41,196 bases of DNA, from the NCBI GenBank assembly GCA_025449845.1, contig JANWIP010000026.1, positions 1-41,196 of the forward strand. Direction: 5' to 3'. Below, one piece after another: positions 32,782 through 40,248 of this stretch (the first letter of the stretch is position 1; each line of letters opens with the position of its first letter). Origin of the DNA: Solirubrobacteraceae bacterium. Its GTDB lineage: Bacteria > Actinomycetota > Thermoleophilia > Solirubrobacterales > Solirubrobacteraceae. The position numbers and the translations under genes are program-made. The notes below the pieces were generated by a model. It was not told the origin of the DNA. It did not search any database and saw only the letters and a list, made by a program, of their open reading frames with translations.

Positions 32782-33003
32782 ATGCCCCTGATCCCGCTCG
32801 CGCCCGCCAACGATCGCCAGCTGGTCTTCACCAGCTCACAGGCCGCCCGCTATCTGGGCGTATCCCTGGCTACCGTCCGCCGCTGGGCCGACGCCGGGCA
32901 CATTGACTGCTACCGCACGCCCGGTGGGCAGCGTCGCTTCTCACGCGAGCAGCTCGACGGCTTCATCGCCTCGCTTGAGCACTCGCACCCCCGCGCCGCT
33001 TAG
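32782..33003 (+). CDS. BldC/MerR-like helix-turn-helix protein
   Basis: A 73-residue single-domain winged-helix DNA-binding protein: LVFTSSQAARYLGVSLATVRRWADAGHIDCYRTPGGQRRFSREQLDGFIASLE. The wing motif RTPGGQRRF is diagnostic of MerR/BldC/excisionase-type domains. There is no effector domain. BldC-type regulators bind direct repeats cooperatively and control developmental genes in Streptomyces. ATG 32782 is chosen; the frame stays open to 32728 but those 18 residues are not family-like. The long structured upstream region may be its leader. It is convergent with NAD kinase. Confidence 0.85.
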   Translation: MPLIPLAPANDRQLVFTSSQAARYLGVSLATVRRWADAGHIDCYRTPGGQRRFSREQLDGFIASLEHSHPRAA

Positions 33004-33010
33004 GAACGTG

Positions 33011-33057
33011 CTCAGCGGGCGAGTCCCCCGAAAGTCTCAGCGGGCGAGTCGCCCGAA
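33011..33057. repeat. Copy of the NAD kinase 3' end
   Basis: The 22 bases at 33036-33057, containing the NAD kinase stop (plus strand CTCAGCGGGCGAGTCGCCCGAA), recur at 33011-33032 with one mismatch, a period of 25. Both copies include TGA in the gene direction. Confidence 0.88.
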
Positions 33058-33897
33058 CTTCTCACGCAGCCTGCGATAAAAGCTGGAGTCCGGCAGCTGC
33101 GCGATCGTGCCCACATCGTCGGCAAAGCGCGCCTTGATCTTGCCTCCGGCGGGGATCTCACAGAGCGGGCGCCCGTCCACCGACACGTCGAGTGGCTCGC
33201 GCGAGCGATTGTGGATCTCCAAGGGGTCTCCCGGGGCCACGACCAGTGTTCTGGCGGTGAGCGAGTGGGGCGCGATGAACGACACCACCAACCCCTCCAC
33301 CCCCCAGGCCATCACCGGACCGCCGTTGGCCAGGTTGTAGCCGGTACTGCCGGCGGGGGTGGCCACTACAAGGCCGTCGCAGCGCACGCTGCCCACTTCC
33401 TCGCCGTCCAGCGTGTAGGCCAGCTCTGCTACACGCTCGCCCACCTTGCGATGGATCGCGACATCGTTGATCGCCGTTGCTTCCCCCGCGGGCGTGTTCA
33501 GCTTGATCGCCGGCAGCTTCAGCAGCTCGAAGTCGCCCTCAAACGCTCGGCGGATGCCGTCCTGCAGCTCCTCCGGCTCCACCGTCGCCAGGAAACCGAT
33601 CTCGCCAAAGTTCACGGCGAACACCGGCACGCCCGTACCCGCATAGCGCTGAAGGGCGCGCAGGATGGTGCCGTCGCCGCCCAAAACCACGCATAGCTCC
33701 ACGTCGGCGCGCATCTCGGCATCCGTTTCGATCCCCGGCCCAGCTTGGAGGCGATGCTTCTCGCTCTCCTCTGGATCGAAGCGCAGCGTCACGCCTGCGC
33801 TGCGCGCAGAAGCCATCAACTGCTCCAGCGCCACTGCGGTGTCAGACACGCGGCGATGCGTCAGCACCGTCATGCGTCTGGGCTCCACGTCATCCAC
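33037..33897 (-). CDS. nadK: NAD kinase
   Basis: ATP-NAD kinase making NADP+. The diagnostic GGDGT motif is in VLGGDGTILRAL, followed by NFGEIGFLATVEP, the AINDVAIHR segment and the Gly-rich CDGLVVATPAGSTGYNLANGGP. The C-terminal VSVDGRP completes the fold. GTG 33897 (VDDVEPRRMTVLTH) is chosen because AGGGGG lies about 7 bases upstream; GTG 33921 would add eight residues and has a worse site. It is 27 bases after tlyA on the same strand, as in mycobacteria. The next expected gene, recN, is about 7.5 kb away. The final codons and stop are duplicated downstream. Confidence 0.95.
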   Translation of the reverse strand: MDDVEPRRMTVLTHRRVSDTAVALEQLMASARSAGVTLRFDPEESEKHRLQAGPGIETDAEMRADVELCVVLGGDGTILRALQRYAGTGVPVFAVNFGEIGFLATVEPEELQDGIRRAFEGDFELLKLPAIKLNTPAGEATAINDVAIHRKVGERVAELAYTLDGEEVGSVRCDGLVVATPAGSTGYNLANGGPVMAWGVEGLVVSFIAPHSLTARTLVVAPGDPLEIHNRSREPLDVSVDGRPLCEIPAGGKIKARFADDVGTIAQLPDSSFYRRLREKFGRLAR

Positions 33898-33924
33898 GGC
33901 TCCACCCCCTCTCGCCCTCACCGT

Positions 33925-34737
33925 TCACGGCTCGACCTCACTTGCCATCGCCGCGAGCTCTTCATCATCCCGCGCCCCGCCCTCGCGGCCGGGCTCGGCC
34001 AGCCATACGAAGGTCTCAATGTTGCCCTTCGGCCCCGGCAGCCCCGAGGGATGAAAGCCCAATACGGCTGCTCCCAAGCCGCGTGCGTAGGAGCCCACGC
34101 TCACAAGCGCCGCTCTACGATCCTGCGCCGCCCGCACGACACCCCCCTTGCCCACCTTTTCGCGGCCGACCTCGAACTGAGGCTTGACCATCGCCAGCAC
34201 GTCATAAGGGGCAGCCATGCAAGGCAGTATCGCCGGCAGCACCTTCGTGAGCGAGATGAACGACACATCCGCCACCGCCAGGTCCGGCGCGTAGGGCAGC
34301 ATCGCCGCCGTCAGCGCGCGGGCATTGGTGCGCTCCAGCACGTGTACGCGGGGGTCCTGGCGCAGGCCGTAGTCAAGCTCGCCGTACGCGACATCTACCG
34401 CCACCACCTCCGCTGCCCCATGCTGCAGTAGGCAGTCGCTGAACCCGCCTGTGGAGGCACCTACATCGAGCGCCTTGCGGCCCTGCACCTCAAGTCCCGT
34501 ACCCGCCAGTGCATTGGCCAGCTTGATGCCTCCACGCGAAACGTACCGCGGGCGCTCCTTCACGCTCAGCTCGGCATCCACCGCCACCATCTCCCCCGGC
34601 TTCTGCGCCCTGCGGCGCCCCGGGCGGGCGGGGTCCAGGTAAACCTCGCCGGCCATCACCGACGCCGCGGCCTGGCTGCGCGAGGAGAACAGGCCGCGCT
34701 CGGCCAGCAGGGTGTCCAGACGCTGCTTGGAGGCCAC
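33925..34737 (-). CDS. tlyA: TlyA-family rRNA methyltransferase / hemolysin-like protein
   Basis: An S4 domain (KQRLDTLLAERGLFSSRSQAAASVMAGEVYLD) followed by an FtsJ-like SAM-dependent methyltransferase: SRGGIKLANAL, ALDVGASTGGFSDCLLQHGA, DVAYGELDYGLR, LAVADVSFISLTKVLPA, MVKPQFEVGR. Mycobacterial TlyA methylates 2'-OH groups of 16S and 23S rRNA and sensitises to capreomycin; that activity is inferred here. GTG 34737 gives a family-like N-terminus (VASKQRLDTLL); an upstream start at 34791 would add 18 residues. It precedes NAD kinase as in the conserved tlyA-nadK-recN order. Confidence 0.92.
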   Translation of the reverse strand: MASKQRLDTLLAERGLFSSRSQAAASVMAGEVYLDPARPGRRRAQKPGEMVAVDAELSVKERPRYVSRGGIKLANALAGTGLEVQGRKALDVGASTGGFSDCLLQHGAAEVVAVDVAYGELDYGLRQDPRVHVLERTNARALTAAMLPYAPDLAVADVSFISLTKVLPAILPCMAAPYDVLAMVKPQFEVGREKVGKGGVVRAAQDRRAALVSVGSYARGLGAAVLGFHPSGLPGPKGNIETFVWLAEPGREGGARDDEELAAMASEVEP

Positions 34738-34875
34738 GCCGAGAACGGTATCCGCAAACGGCGCCTGAAAGCGTGGCGAGCAATCGAACATGTGTGCGCA
34801 ACGTCACACACAAACATATGTGCGATGGGCAATATGGTGATCGACCCGAAGCACAGCAGCATCCCTCCTCCCTCG

Positions 34876-34909
34876 AAACGGCCCGCCCTCCCAGCGGGCC
34901 GTTTCTTTT
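34876..34909. terminator. Strong intrinsic terminator between dxs and tlyA
   Basis: AAACGGCCCGC (34876-34886) and GCGGGCCGTTT (34894-34904) form a perfect 11-bp stem with a 7-base loop. On the plus strand TTTCTTTT follows; on the minus strand only TTT follows. The only gene that needs it is dxs (minus), whose transcript would pass it before tlyA. The better T-tract faces plus, where no gene is known upstream, leaving room for a short plus-strand transcript from 34792-34875. Confidence 0.75.
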
Positions 34910-34920
34910 AACAGCTCTTG

Positions 34921-34994
34921 CTACGCCTGAATTGTCGCCGAGCGGCGGTCGCCGATGCTACGCCTGAATTGTCGCCGAGCGGCGGTCGCCGATG
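34921..34994. repeat. Exact 37-bp tandem copy of the dxs 3' end
   Basis: Bases 34921-34957 are identical to 34958-34994, the last 12 codons of dxs including the stop. The copies abut directly. The period is not a multiple of three. Complete identity implies a recent event or strong constraint. Confidence 0.95.
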
Positions 34995-36970
34995 GCGGCC
35001 TCGATGCGCTCAGCGATGCGCTCGGCTGTGAAACCGACCTCCTCGTGCAGCAGGGCCGGCTTGCCGTGGGTCACATAGCGGTCGGGTAGTCCCACGCGCA
35101 GGATGCGAGGAGTGGCGCCGGTGTCATTGAGGGTCTCCCACACGGCGCTGCCAAAGCCGCCTGCCAACACACCCTCCTCGACCGTCACCAGCAGGTCATG
35201 CTCGGCTGCCAGCTGCGCCATCAGGCCCGCGTCGATCGGCTTGGCGAAACGCGCATCGGCGACCGTCGCGTGGATGTCATGAACCGCCAGCAGCTCCGCC
35301 GCCGCGCTGGACTTCGCCACGCCGCTGCCGTAGCCGATCAGCGCCACTCGCTCGCCCTGGCTCAGGATCTCGCCTGTGCCCACTCGTAGCGCACGAGGCT
35401 CCGCGGGCAGCTCCACGCCCATGCCCTCCCCGCGCGGGTAGCGCAAGGCGACCGGACCGTCGTCGTGGCGCAGCGCCGTGTGCAGCATGTGCACCAGCAT
35501 CGCCTCATCGCGAGGGGCCATCAGCACGATGTTGGGCAGACAACGCAGATAGGCGATATCGAATACCCCATGATGCGTCGGGCCGTCGTCGCCCACCAGG
35601 CCCGCGCGGTCAAGCGCCAGTACGACGTTAAGCTTCTGCAGGCACAGGTCGTGCACGATCTGGTCGTAGCCGCGCTGCAGGAAGGTCGAGTAGATCGCCG
35701 CCACCGGCTTGACACCCTCAAGCGCAAGACCCGCCGCGAACAGCAGCGCCTGCTGCTCGGCGATGCCCACGTCGAAGTAGCGCTCGGGCATGGCCTTCTG
35801 CAGGATGTTCAGGCCCGTGCCGCTGTTCATCGCCGCCGTGATCCCCACCACGCGCTCGTCGCGTTCGCACTCGCGCACCAGCGCTTCGCCGAACACCTGC
35901 GTGTACTGCTTGGGAGGGGGCTTGGCCGGCGCGGCGACAGGGACGCTTGGCGCGCCGTTCAAAATCGACTTGGGCTTGGCCGCATGCCACTGCTCCATGC
36001 CCTCTAGTCCGCCATCCTCGGCGGGGGCGAAGCCCTTGCCCTTGACTGTCGCGATGTGCACCACAACCGGCCTTTCCGCTGCCAGCGCCTCCTGCAGCGC
36101 CTTGCGCAGTGCGCGCACGTCGTGCCCGTCCACGACGCCCATATAGGCCCAGTCGAGCTCCTCCCACCACAGGCCCGGCGCCCAGAATGCCTTGATCGAC
36201 TCCTTCAACTGGGGCCCCAGGCGCTCGAACGCGGCGCCGATGCCTCCCGGCAGGCGCATCAGGCCGCCCTCCACGCCCTCGCGCGCGTGCCACAGCTTGG
36301 GGTTCAGCCGCACTCGGTTGAAGTACCGCGACAGCGCGCCCACGTTGGGGGCTATCGACATGCCATTGTCGTTCAGCACGATCACCATCGGTGTGCCCAG
36401 CCCACCTGCCTGGCCGATCGCCTCAAAGGCCACACCGCCCGTCATGGCGCCATCGCCGATGACCGCCACCACCTTGCCGTCCTCCACCGGCGGCGTCGGC
36501 GAAACGCGCCCCGTGCGCTCGCCCCCCTCGCCCCCGCCCTCGGTCCCGCGTGCCTGCGCGTGGATCATGTGGCGCATGCCCTCCTTGATGCCCACCGCGT
36601 AACCCACAGAGGTTGAGGCGTGGCCGGCGCCCATGATGTCGTGCTCTGACTCCTCCCGCGAGCAGAATGGCGCCAGTCCGCCGTACTGGCGGATCGTCGG
36701 CAGCTCATCGCGCCGGCCCGTCAGCACCTTGTGCGGGTAGGCCTGATGGCCCACGTCCCATAGGATCTTGTCGCGCGGGGACTGCAGCAGCGAATGCAGC
36801 GCCACCGCCAGCTCGCAGGTCCCCAGATTGGCCCCGAAGTGCCCACCGATCTCGCCCACCGTGTCGATGATGTGCTCTCGCACCTCCTGCGCCAGACCCT
36901 GCAACTGCTCCTCGGAGAGCGTCTTGAGGTCCTCGGGACCCTCTATGTGGGGAAGTATGCGATCGCTCAT
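34958..36970 (-). CDS. dxs: 1-deoxy-D-xylulose-5-phosphate synthase
   Basis: Thiamin-diphosphate enzyme joining pyruvate and glyceraldehyde 3-phosphate, the first step of the MEP isoprenoid pathway. Motifs are H44 (IGGHFGANLG), WDVGHQAYPHKVLTG (72-86), HAST (117-120), the ThDP motif GDGAMTGG (172-179) with its later N in LNDNGMSIAP, and DVGIAEQQALLFAAG with the catalytic Glu. About 25 extra residues rich in Gly/Glu/Arg/Pro (about 139-163) are inserted just before GDG compared with E. coli. It follows a prenyl synthase gene with 4-base overlap. The 3' end is exactly duplicated. Confidence 0.97.
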   Translation of the reverse strand: MSDRILPHIEGPEDLKTLSEEQLQGLAQEVREHIIDTVGEIGGHFGANLGTCELAVALHSLLQSPRDKILWDVGHQAYPHKVLTGRRDELPTIRQYGGLAPFCSREESEHDIMGAGHASTSVGYAVGIKEGMRHMIHAQARGTEGGGEGGERTGRVSPTPPVEDGKVVAVIGDGAMTGGVAFEAIGQAGGLGTPMVIVLNDNGMSIAPNVGALSRYFNRVRLNPKLWHAREGVEGGLMRLPGGIGAAFERLGPQLKESIKAFWAPGLWWEELDWAYMGVVDGHDVRALRKALQEALAAERPVVVHIATVKGKGFAPAEDGGLEGMEQWHAAKPKSILNGAPSVPVAAPAKPPPKQYTQVFGEALVRECERDERVVGITAAMNSGTGLNILQKAMPERYFDVGIAEQQALLFAAGLALEGVKPVAAIYSTFLQRGYDQIVHDLCLQKLNVVLALDRAGLVGDDGPTHHGVFDIAYLRCLPNIVLMAPRDEAMLVHMLHTALRHDDGPVALRYPRGEGMGVELPAEPRALRVGTGEILSQGERVALIGYGSGVAKSSAAAELLAVHDIHATVADARFAKPIDAGLMAQLAAEHDLLVTVEEGVLAGGFGSAVWETLNDTGATPRILRVGLPDRYVTHGKPALLHEEVGFTAERIAERIEAAIGDRRSATIQA

Positions 36971-37863
36971 GAGGTGCGCGTATAGATGAAGTCCGTTACC
37001 TGCTCAAGCTCAGCGCGCGCTGGGGGGGGCGGACCGCCCCGGGCCAGCGCCTCTCGCGCCGTGCGGTGGGACTCCGCGGCCAGGACCTTGGCTTGATCGA
37101 TTCCGAACTCGCTCACGTAGGTTCGCTTGCCGTGACGCTCATCGCTGCCTCGCGGCTTGCCCAACGCCTGATCTGTCCCGGTCACGTCCAAGATGTCATC
37201 AACAATCTGGAACAGCACGCCCAGCTCGGCCGCGAAACGGCGCAGGGCCATTGTCGCAGGTCCATCCACGGCGGCCAGCAGAAGCACACAAATGACCGAT
37301 GCGCTCACCAACCTCCCCGTCTTGAGCTCATGCAGGCGCCGCAGCCCCCCCGGCCCCTCCGGTGCCCGATGGGCCACGTCGGCGTACTGGCCCCCCACCA
37401 TGCCATTGACCCCTGTCGCCGCCGAGAGCTCGGCGGCAGCCGCCAGCACCCGCGCGGGCTCTGAGCGTTGCAAGGTCAGCAGGTGGTGAAACGCCTCGGC
37501 ATACAACCCATCTCCCGCGAGGATCGCAACGCTCTCTCCGTATGCGACATGGCAGGTGGGCCGCCCGCGGCGCAGATCGTCGTCGTCCATCGCCGGCAGA
37601 TCGTCGTGGATCAGCGAGTAGGTGTGGATCAGCTCGATCGCCCCTGCCAAGGGCAGCACCGAGCGCTGCTCCAATCCCACTGCTCTGGCCGTCGCCAGCG
37701 CCAGCACCGGGCGGATGCGCTTGCCTCCCGCCAGGAGCGAATAGCGCATCGCCTCCTGGAGGCCCGCCGTCATCGCCTCCTCTGAGAAGCGCATGCTTTG
37801 CAGGTACTCCTCCACCTCCCTGCTCAGATGGTCTGGGTAACTTGCCGCCACTGCTGGCATCAC
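36967..37863 (-). CDS. Polyprenyl synthetase (farnesyl/geranylgeranyl diphosphate synthase)
   Basis: A trans-isoprenyl diphosphate synthase of 298 residues. The first Asp-rich motif is DDLPAMDDDD (87-96) with the four-residue insertion typical of short-chain bacterial IspA-type enzymes; the second is QIVDDILDVTGTDQALGK with the following K/R. GGKRIRP (46-52) binds IPP. Product length (C15 or C20) cannot be fixed by eye. It overlaps dxs by 4 bases and lies 5 bases after xseB, the common xseB-ispA-dxs arrangement. Confidence 0.93.
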   Translation of the reverse strand: MMPAVAASYPDHLSREVEEYLQSMRFSEEAMTAGLQEAMRYSLLAGGKRIRPVLALATARAVGLEQRSVLPLAGAIELIHTYSLIHDDLPAMDDDDLRRGRPTCHVAYGESVAILAGDGLYAEAFHHLLTLQRSEPARVLAAAAELSAATGVNGMVGGQYADVAHRAPEGPGGLRRLHELKTGRLVSASVICVLLLAAVDGPATMALRRFAAELGVLFQIVDDILDVTGTDQALGKPRGSDERHGKRTYVSEFGIDQAKVLAAESHRTAREALARGGPPPPARAELEQVTDFIYTRTS

Positions 37864-37868
37864 CGCGG

Positions 37869-38096
37869 CTATAGGAGGCTGTCCTGCCCGGGGGCAGGCG
37901 CGTGCAGCTCGCTGCGCGCCCTGCTCTCGAGCTCCGCCGAAGCCTGCGTGGCCAGCGCAGCACAGTCCTCTACCAGTGTCGCCGCCGCATCGGCCGACAG
38001 CTCGCCCGAGCGCAGCTGCTCCGCCGCGCGCTCCAAGCGGTCGATCAGATCATCCAGGGGGTCCATTGCGATTGTGTCCTCTCTACTGCTGCTCAT
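37869..38096 (-). CDS. xseB: Exodeoxyribonuclease VII small subunit-like
   Basis: A 75-residue helical protein, LDDLIDRLERAAEQLRSGELSADAAATLVEDCAALATQASAELESRARSEL, matching the two-helix pattern of XseB (LExIVxxLExGxLxLExALxLxExG). The position upstream of a prenyl synthase and dxs is the usual place of xseB. The large subunit xseA, often adjacent, is not in the window. The ATG overlaps the nusB stop by 4 bases. The gene is short and divergent, so the family call is moderate. Confidence 0.7.
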   Translation of the reverse strand: MSSSREDTIAMDPLDDLIDRLERAAEQLRSGELSADAAATLVEDCAALATQASAELESRARSELHAPAPGQDSLL

Positions 38097-38506
38097 GGCA
38101 CCGACGGCGTATTCTCGCGCACCTCGCGCAACACCGCAGCCAGCACTCCGTTGACAAATGCCGGCGCCTGACTGCCGCAGAACACTTTGGCGCTCTTCAC
38201 GGCCTCTTCGATCGCGCCCTCTGCGGGAATTGGCGTCTCCCCGGGCGCCACGTCCGGGTGCAGAATCTCGATCAATGCCACCCGCATGATGCTGCGCTCC
38301 AAGGGCTGCAGCCTCTCCACCGACCAGCCATGCGCGTGGCGATCGATCACCTCATCGAGCTCCGCAGCCCGATCCGCCGCGGCATAGGCCAGCGCCCGTG
38401 CAAAAACCGACGCGTTGGGTCCTAGCGCCTTCAATAGGGGCTGCCCGGTGAGGTCGTGCTGATAGAGCGCGAATACCGCCGCCCTCCTCTGCTCTGAGCG
38501 GCGCAT
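38093..38506 (-). CDS. nusB: Transcription antitermination factor NusB
   Basis: A 137-residue all-helical protein that binds rRNA boxA with NusE/S10. It starts RRSEQRRAAVFALYQHDLTGQPL and ends with the family pattern LEILHPDVAPGETPIPAEGAIEEAVKSAKVFCGSQAPAFVNGVLAAVLRE (I at 84 for L). It lies 12 bases after efp, the frequent efp-nusB pairing. A boxA-like target occurs in the rrn leader at 324-340 of this window. Confidence 0.95.
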   Translation of the reverse strand: MRRSEQRRAAVFALYQHDLTGQPLLKALGPNASVFARALAYAAADRAAELDEVIDRHAHGWSVERLQPLERSIMRVALIEILHPDVAPGETPIPAEGAIEEAVKSAKVFCGSQAPAFVNGVLAAVLREVRENTPSVP

Positions 38507-38518
38507 CTCTGCCTGCTC

Positions 38519-39079
38519 CTAAGCGCGCGACACGTAGTCGCCCGAGCGCGTATCCACGCGAATGCGCTCGCCTACCTCGATGAACAGCGGCACATTGATC
38601 GAGGCCCCTGTCTCCAGCATCGCCGGCTTGGTCCCGCCACCGGAGGCCGTATCCCCCCGCAGGCCCGGCTCGGTCTCAGTGATTTCCAGGTCCACCGCGC
38701 TTGGCAGCTGCACGTCCGAGGGCTCATCGTCGATGAACAGCACATCCACCTCGCTTGAAGGCTTTGTCCAGCGCAGTGCCTCCTCCACCGTGCCTTGCGC
38801 CACCGCGATCTGCTCGTAGCTCTCGGTGTCCATGAAGTGCGCCTCCGCCCCGTCCGCATAGAGAAACTGCATCCTGCGCGCCTCTGTGCGCACCGGCCTG
38901 AACTTCTCCCCAGCGCGGAACGTGCGGTCGATCGACGCGCCGTCGCTTGCCCGGCGCAGCTTGGTGCGTACGAACGCCCCGCCCTTCCCCGGCTTCACGT
39001 GCTGGAACTCCATGATCTTGAAGACGACACCGTCGACCTCTATGTGCGAGCCGTTACGAAACTGATTGGTGCTAATCAC
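38519..39079 (-). CDS. efp: Elongation factor P
   Basis: A 186-residue tRNA-shaped translation factor that relieves stalling at polyproline. The N-terminal KOW-like domain holds the tip loop PGKGGAFVR with K32. The middle and C-terminal OB domains include FLYADGAEAHFMDTESYEQ and GASINVPLFIEVGERIRVDTRSGDYVSRA, the signature end of the family. GTG 39079 (VISTNQFRNGSHIEVDG) is chosen as the family start; a GTG at 39109 would add ten residues. Neither has a clear ribosome binding site. It heads efp-nusB-xseB-prenyl synthase-dxs. Confidence 0.96.
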   Translation of the reverse strand: MISTNQFRNGSHIEVDGVVFKIMEFQHVKPGKGGAFVRTKLRRASDGASIDRTFRAGEKFRPVRTEARRMQFLYADGAEAHFMDTESYEQIAVAQGTVEEALRWTKPSSEVDVLFIDDEPSDVQLPSAVDLEITETEPGLRGDTASGGGTKPAMLETGASINVPLFIEVGERIRVDTRSGDYVSRA

Positions 39080-39146
39080 AAACGGGAGCGTAGCGGGCGC
39101 GAACGCCACCAGCCGGAGAGCGATACGTGCAAGCCGGCCTTTTCGG

Positions 39147-39187
39147 GGACCTAAACCAACCGTTCAGGGACCTACACCAACCGTTCA
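39147..39187. repeat. Copy of the nrdR-like 3' end
   Basis: GGACCTACACCAACCGTTCA at 39168-39187, spanning the stop of the NrdR-like gene, recurs at 39147-39166 with one mismatch, a period of 21. Both copies contain TAG in the gene direction and in the same frame. Confidence 0.88.
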
Positions 39188-40065
39188 CGCTCCATCTGCG
39201 TCTTCTTGTCTTGGCTCTTCGTCTCGTTCATGAAACTGTCGGGATCGAAGACCGAGAGGTAACGTGCGTAGGGAAGCCATCCCAGTCGTGCGAGACGGTC
39301 CAGCACCATCCGGCCGAGCCGCTCCGCGGATATGACGCGCCGCGGGCTGGCCAGGCCTGAGGGCAGGTCGTCCAGATCGTCCTCGATGGGTGTGGCCTCA
39401 AGCATGGCCTGCTGAGAGATCTCTTCGACCAGCCCGTCGGTGGCCTGGTTGTGCTCGCTCTTAGCCAGGGCACGGCTGATCGAACGCCGCAGCTTGCGAT
39501 AGCTGAACGGCTCCAAGCGCCGCTCGGAGCTGTCGGGCATCTCCTCGAAGGGCTCCTCGCGTGCACGCTTCTGCACATAAAACATCAGATTGTCGAGTTC
39601 CTCTATCGCGGCCAGCAACTGATCCACGGACTTAAACCGGCGCTCTCTCAAGAAGACGCTGCCGAACCGCACCGCCGCGATTCCCGTCTCCTCGCGGTGC
39701 TTGAGCTCGCGCAGCACTATTGCTCCGATCTCAAGCGTCGAAATCGCGTCGCCTGTGGACTGTGGGCTGTCCCGCATCGCTTCAACCACCTCGCCCACGA
39801 TCGCCTCCACTTGCACGGGCTGTCGCAGCTCGGCGGTCGCCTTTTCAATCCCTGCACGCAGCCGAGATTCGTCGAAGCGATCGAGCCTGCCGTCTCGCTT
39901 GCGGACGAACCGAGCTTCAGCGAACTCCCATGATGTAAACGAGTGACCGCCCTCACAGACCCTTCGACGTCGCAGCACCGTTCCGGCTTCGACGGGTCGT
40001 GTCTCAATGACCTTGCTCGACAGGCCGCATACGGGGCAACTCAATGTCCGGGGAGGGGGCGCCAT
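39172..40065 (-). CDS. NrdR-like ATP-cone regulator with duplicated ATP-cone and altered zinc ribbon
   Basis: A 297-residue protein, twice the usual NrdR length of about 150. The zinc ribbon (10-47) has C10-x2-C13, then C37 followed by EGGH, so the fourth Cys is Gly and H41 is the possible ligand. A first ATP-cone spans about 53-150 (VRKRDGRLDRFDESRLRAGIEKA to AVRFGSVFLRERRFKSVDQLL). A second, more diverged ATP-cone-like region spans about 183-275 (RRLEPFSYRKLRRSISRALAKSE to LARLGWLPYARYLSVFDP). NrdR represses ribonucleotide reductase genes in response to dATP/ATP. The divergent operon here contains nrdJ, which supports that role. The two-cone form may sense nucleotides differently. Confidence 0.85.
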   Translation of the reverse strand: MAPPPRTLSCPVCGLSSKVIETRPVEAGTVLRRRRVCEGGHSFTSWEFAEARFVRKRDGRLDRFDESRLRAGIEKATAELRQPVQVEAIVGEVVEAMRDSPQSTGDAISTLEIGAIVLRELKHREETGIAAVRFGSVFLRERRFKSVDQLLAAIEELDNLMFYVQKRAREEPFEEMPDSSERRLEPFSYRKLRRSISRALAKSEHNQATDGLVEEISQQAMLEATPIEDDLDDLPSGLASPRRVISAERLGRMVLDRLARLGWLPYARYLSVFDPDSFMNETKSQDKKTQMERERLV

Positions 40066-40128
40066 GCACAGGGAGTCTAGTCCGCATATAGCCGTGGGCG
40101 ACAGGTCTGCTATCCCTGAAGGAGATCA

Positions 40129-40151
40129 TGCAGGATGCAAAAATGCCTGCA
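40129..40151. promoter_or_regulatory. Dyad between nrdR-like and the nrdJ operon
   Basis: TGCAGG (40129-40134) and CCTGCA (40146-40151) are a perfect 6-bp inverted repeat with an 11-base A-rich spacer, located in the 183-bp divergent promoter region. It could be an operator for the NrdR-like protein, but it does not resemble the ACACWATATATWGTGT-like NrdR box. Confidence 0.35.
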
Positions 40152-40173
40152 CCTGGGCGAAATATCGGATTGC

Positions 40174-40203
40174 TTGCAGGAGGCGTCCGGGTGATCTTAT
40201 ATA
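40174..40203 (+). promoter_or_regulatory. Promoter of the GAF-nrdJ operon
   Basis: TTGCAG (40174-40179) and TATATA (40198-40203) are separated by 18 bases and precede the ATG at 40249 by about 45. It is one of the better sigma-A/70-like matches I noticed. The AT-rich stretch CTTATATACAATAG around the -10 could double as a degenerate NrdR box. Confidence 0.5.
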
Positions 40204-40248
40204 CAATAGGGTTGCGCTTGCATAGATCGTGGGCTACTCTTCGCCAGA

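Noticed and set aside
32374..38095. A 15-base match (CTCTCTACTGCTGCT) shared by the non-coding region near 32374 and the xseB start near 38080
   Set aside because: Single short match of low complexity without flanking similarity; most likely chance.
40081..40248. Cobalamin riboswitch before the nrdJ operon
   Set aside because: No B12-box-like sequence or matching stem arrangement was found, and a B12-using enzyme would not be expected to be repressed by B12.
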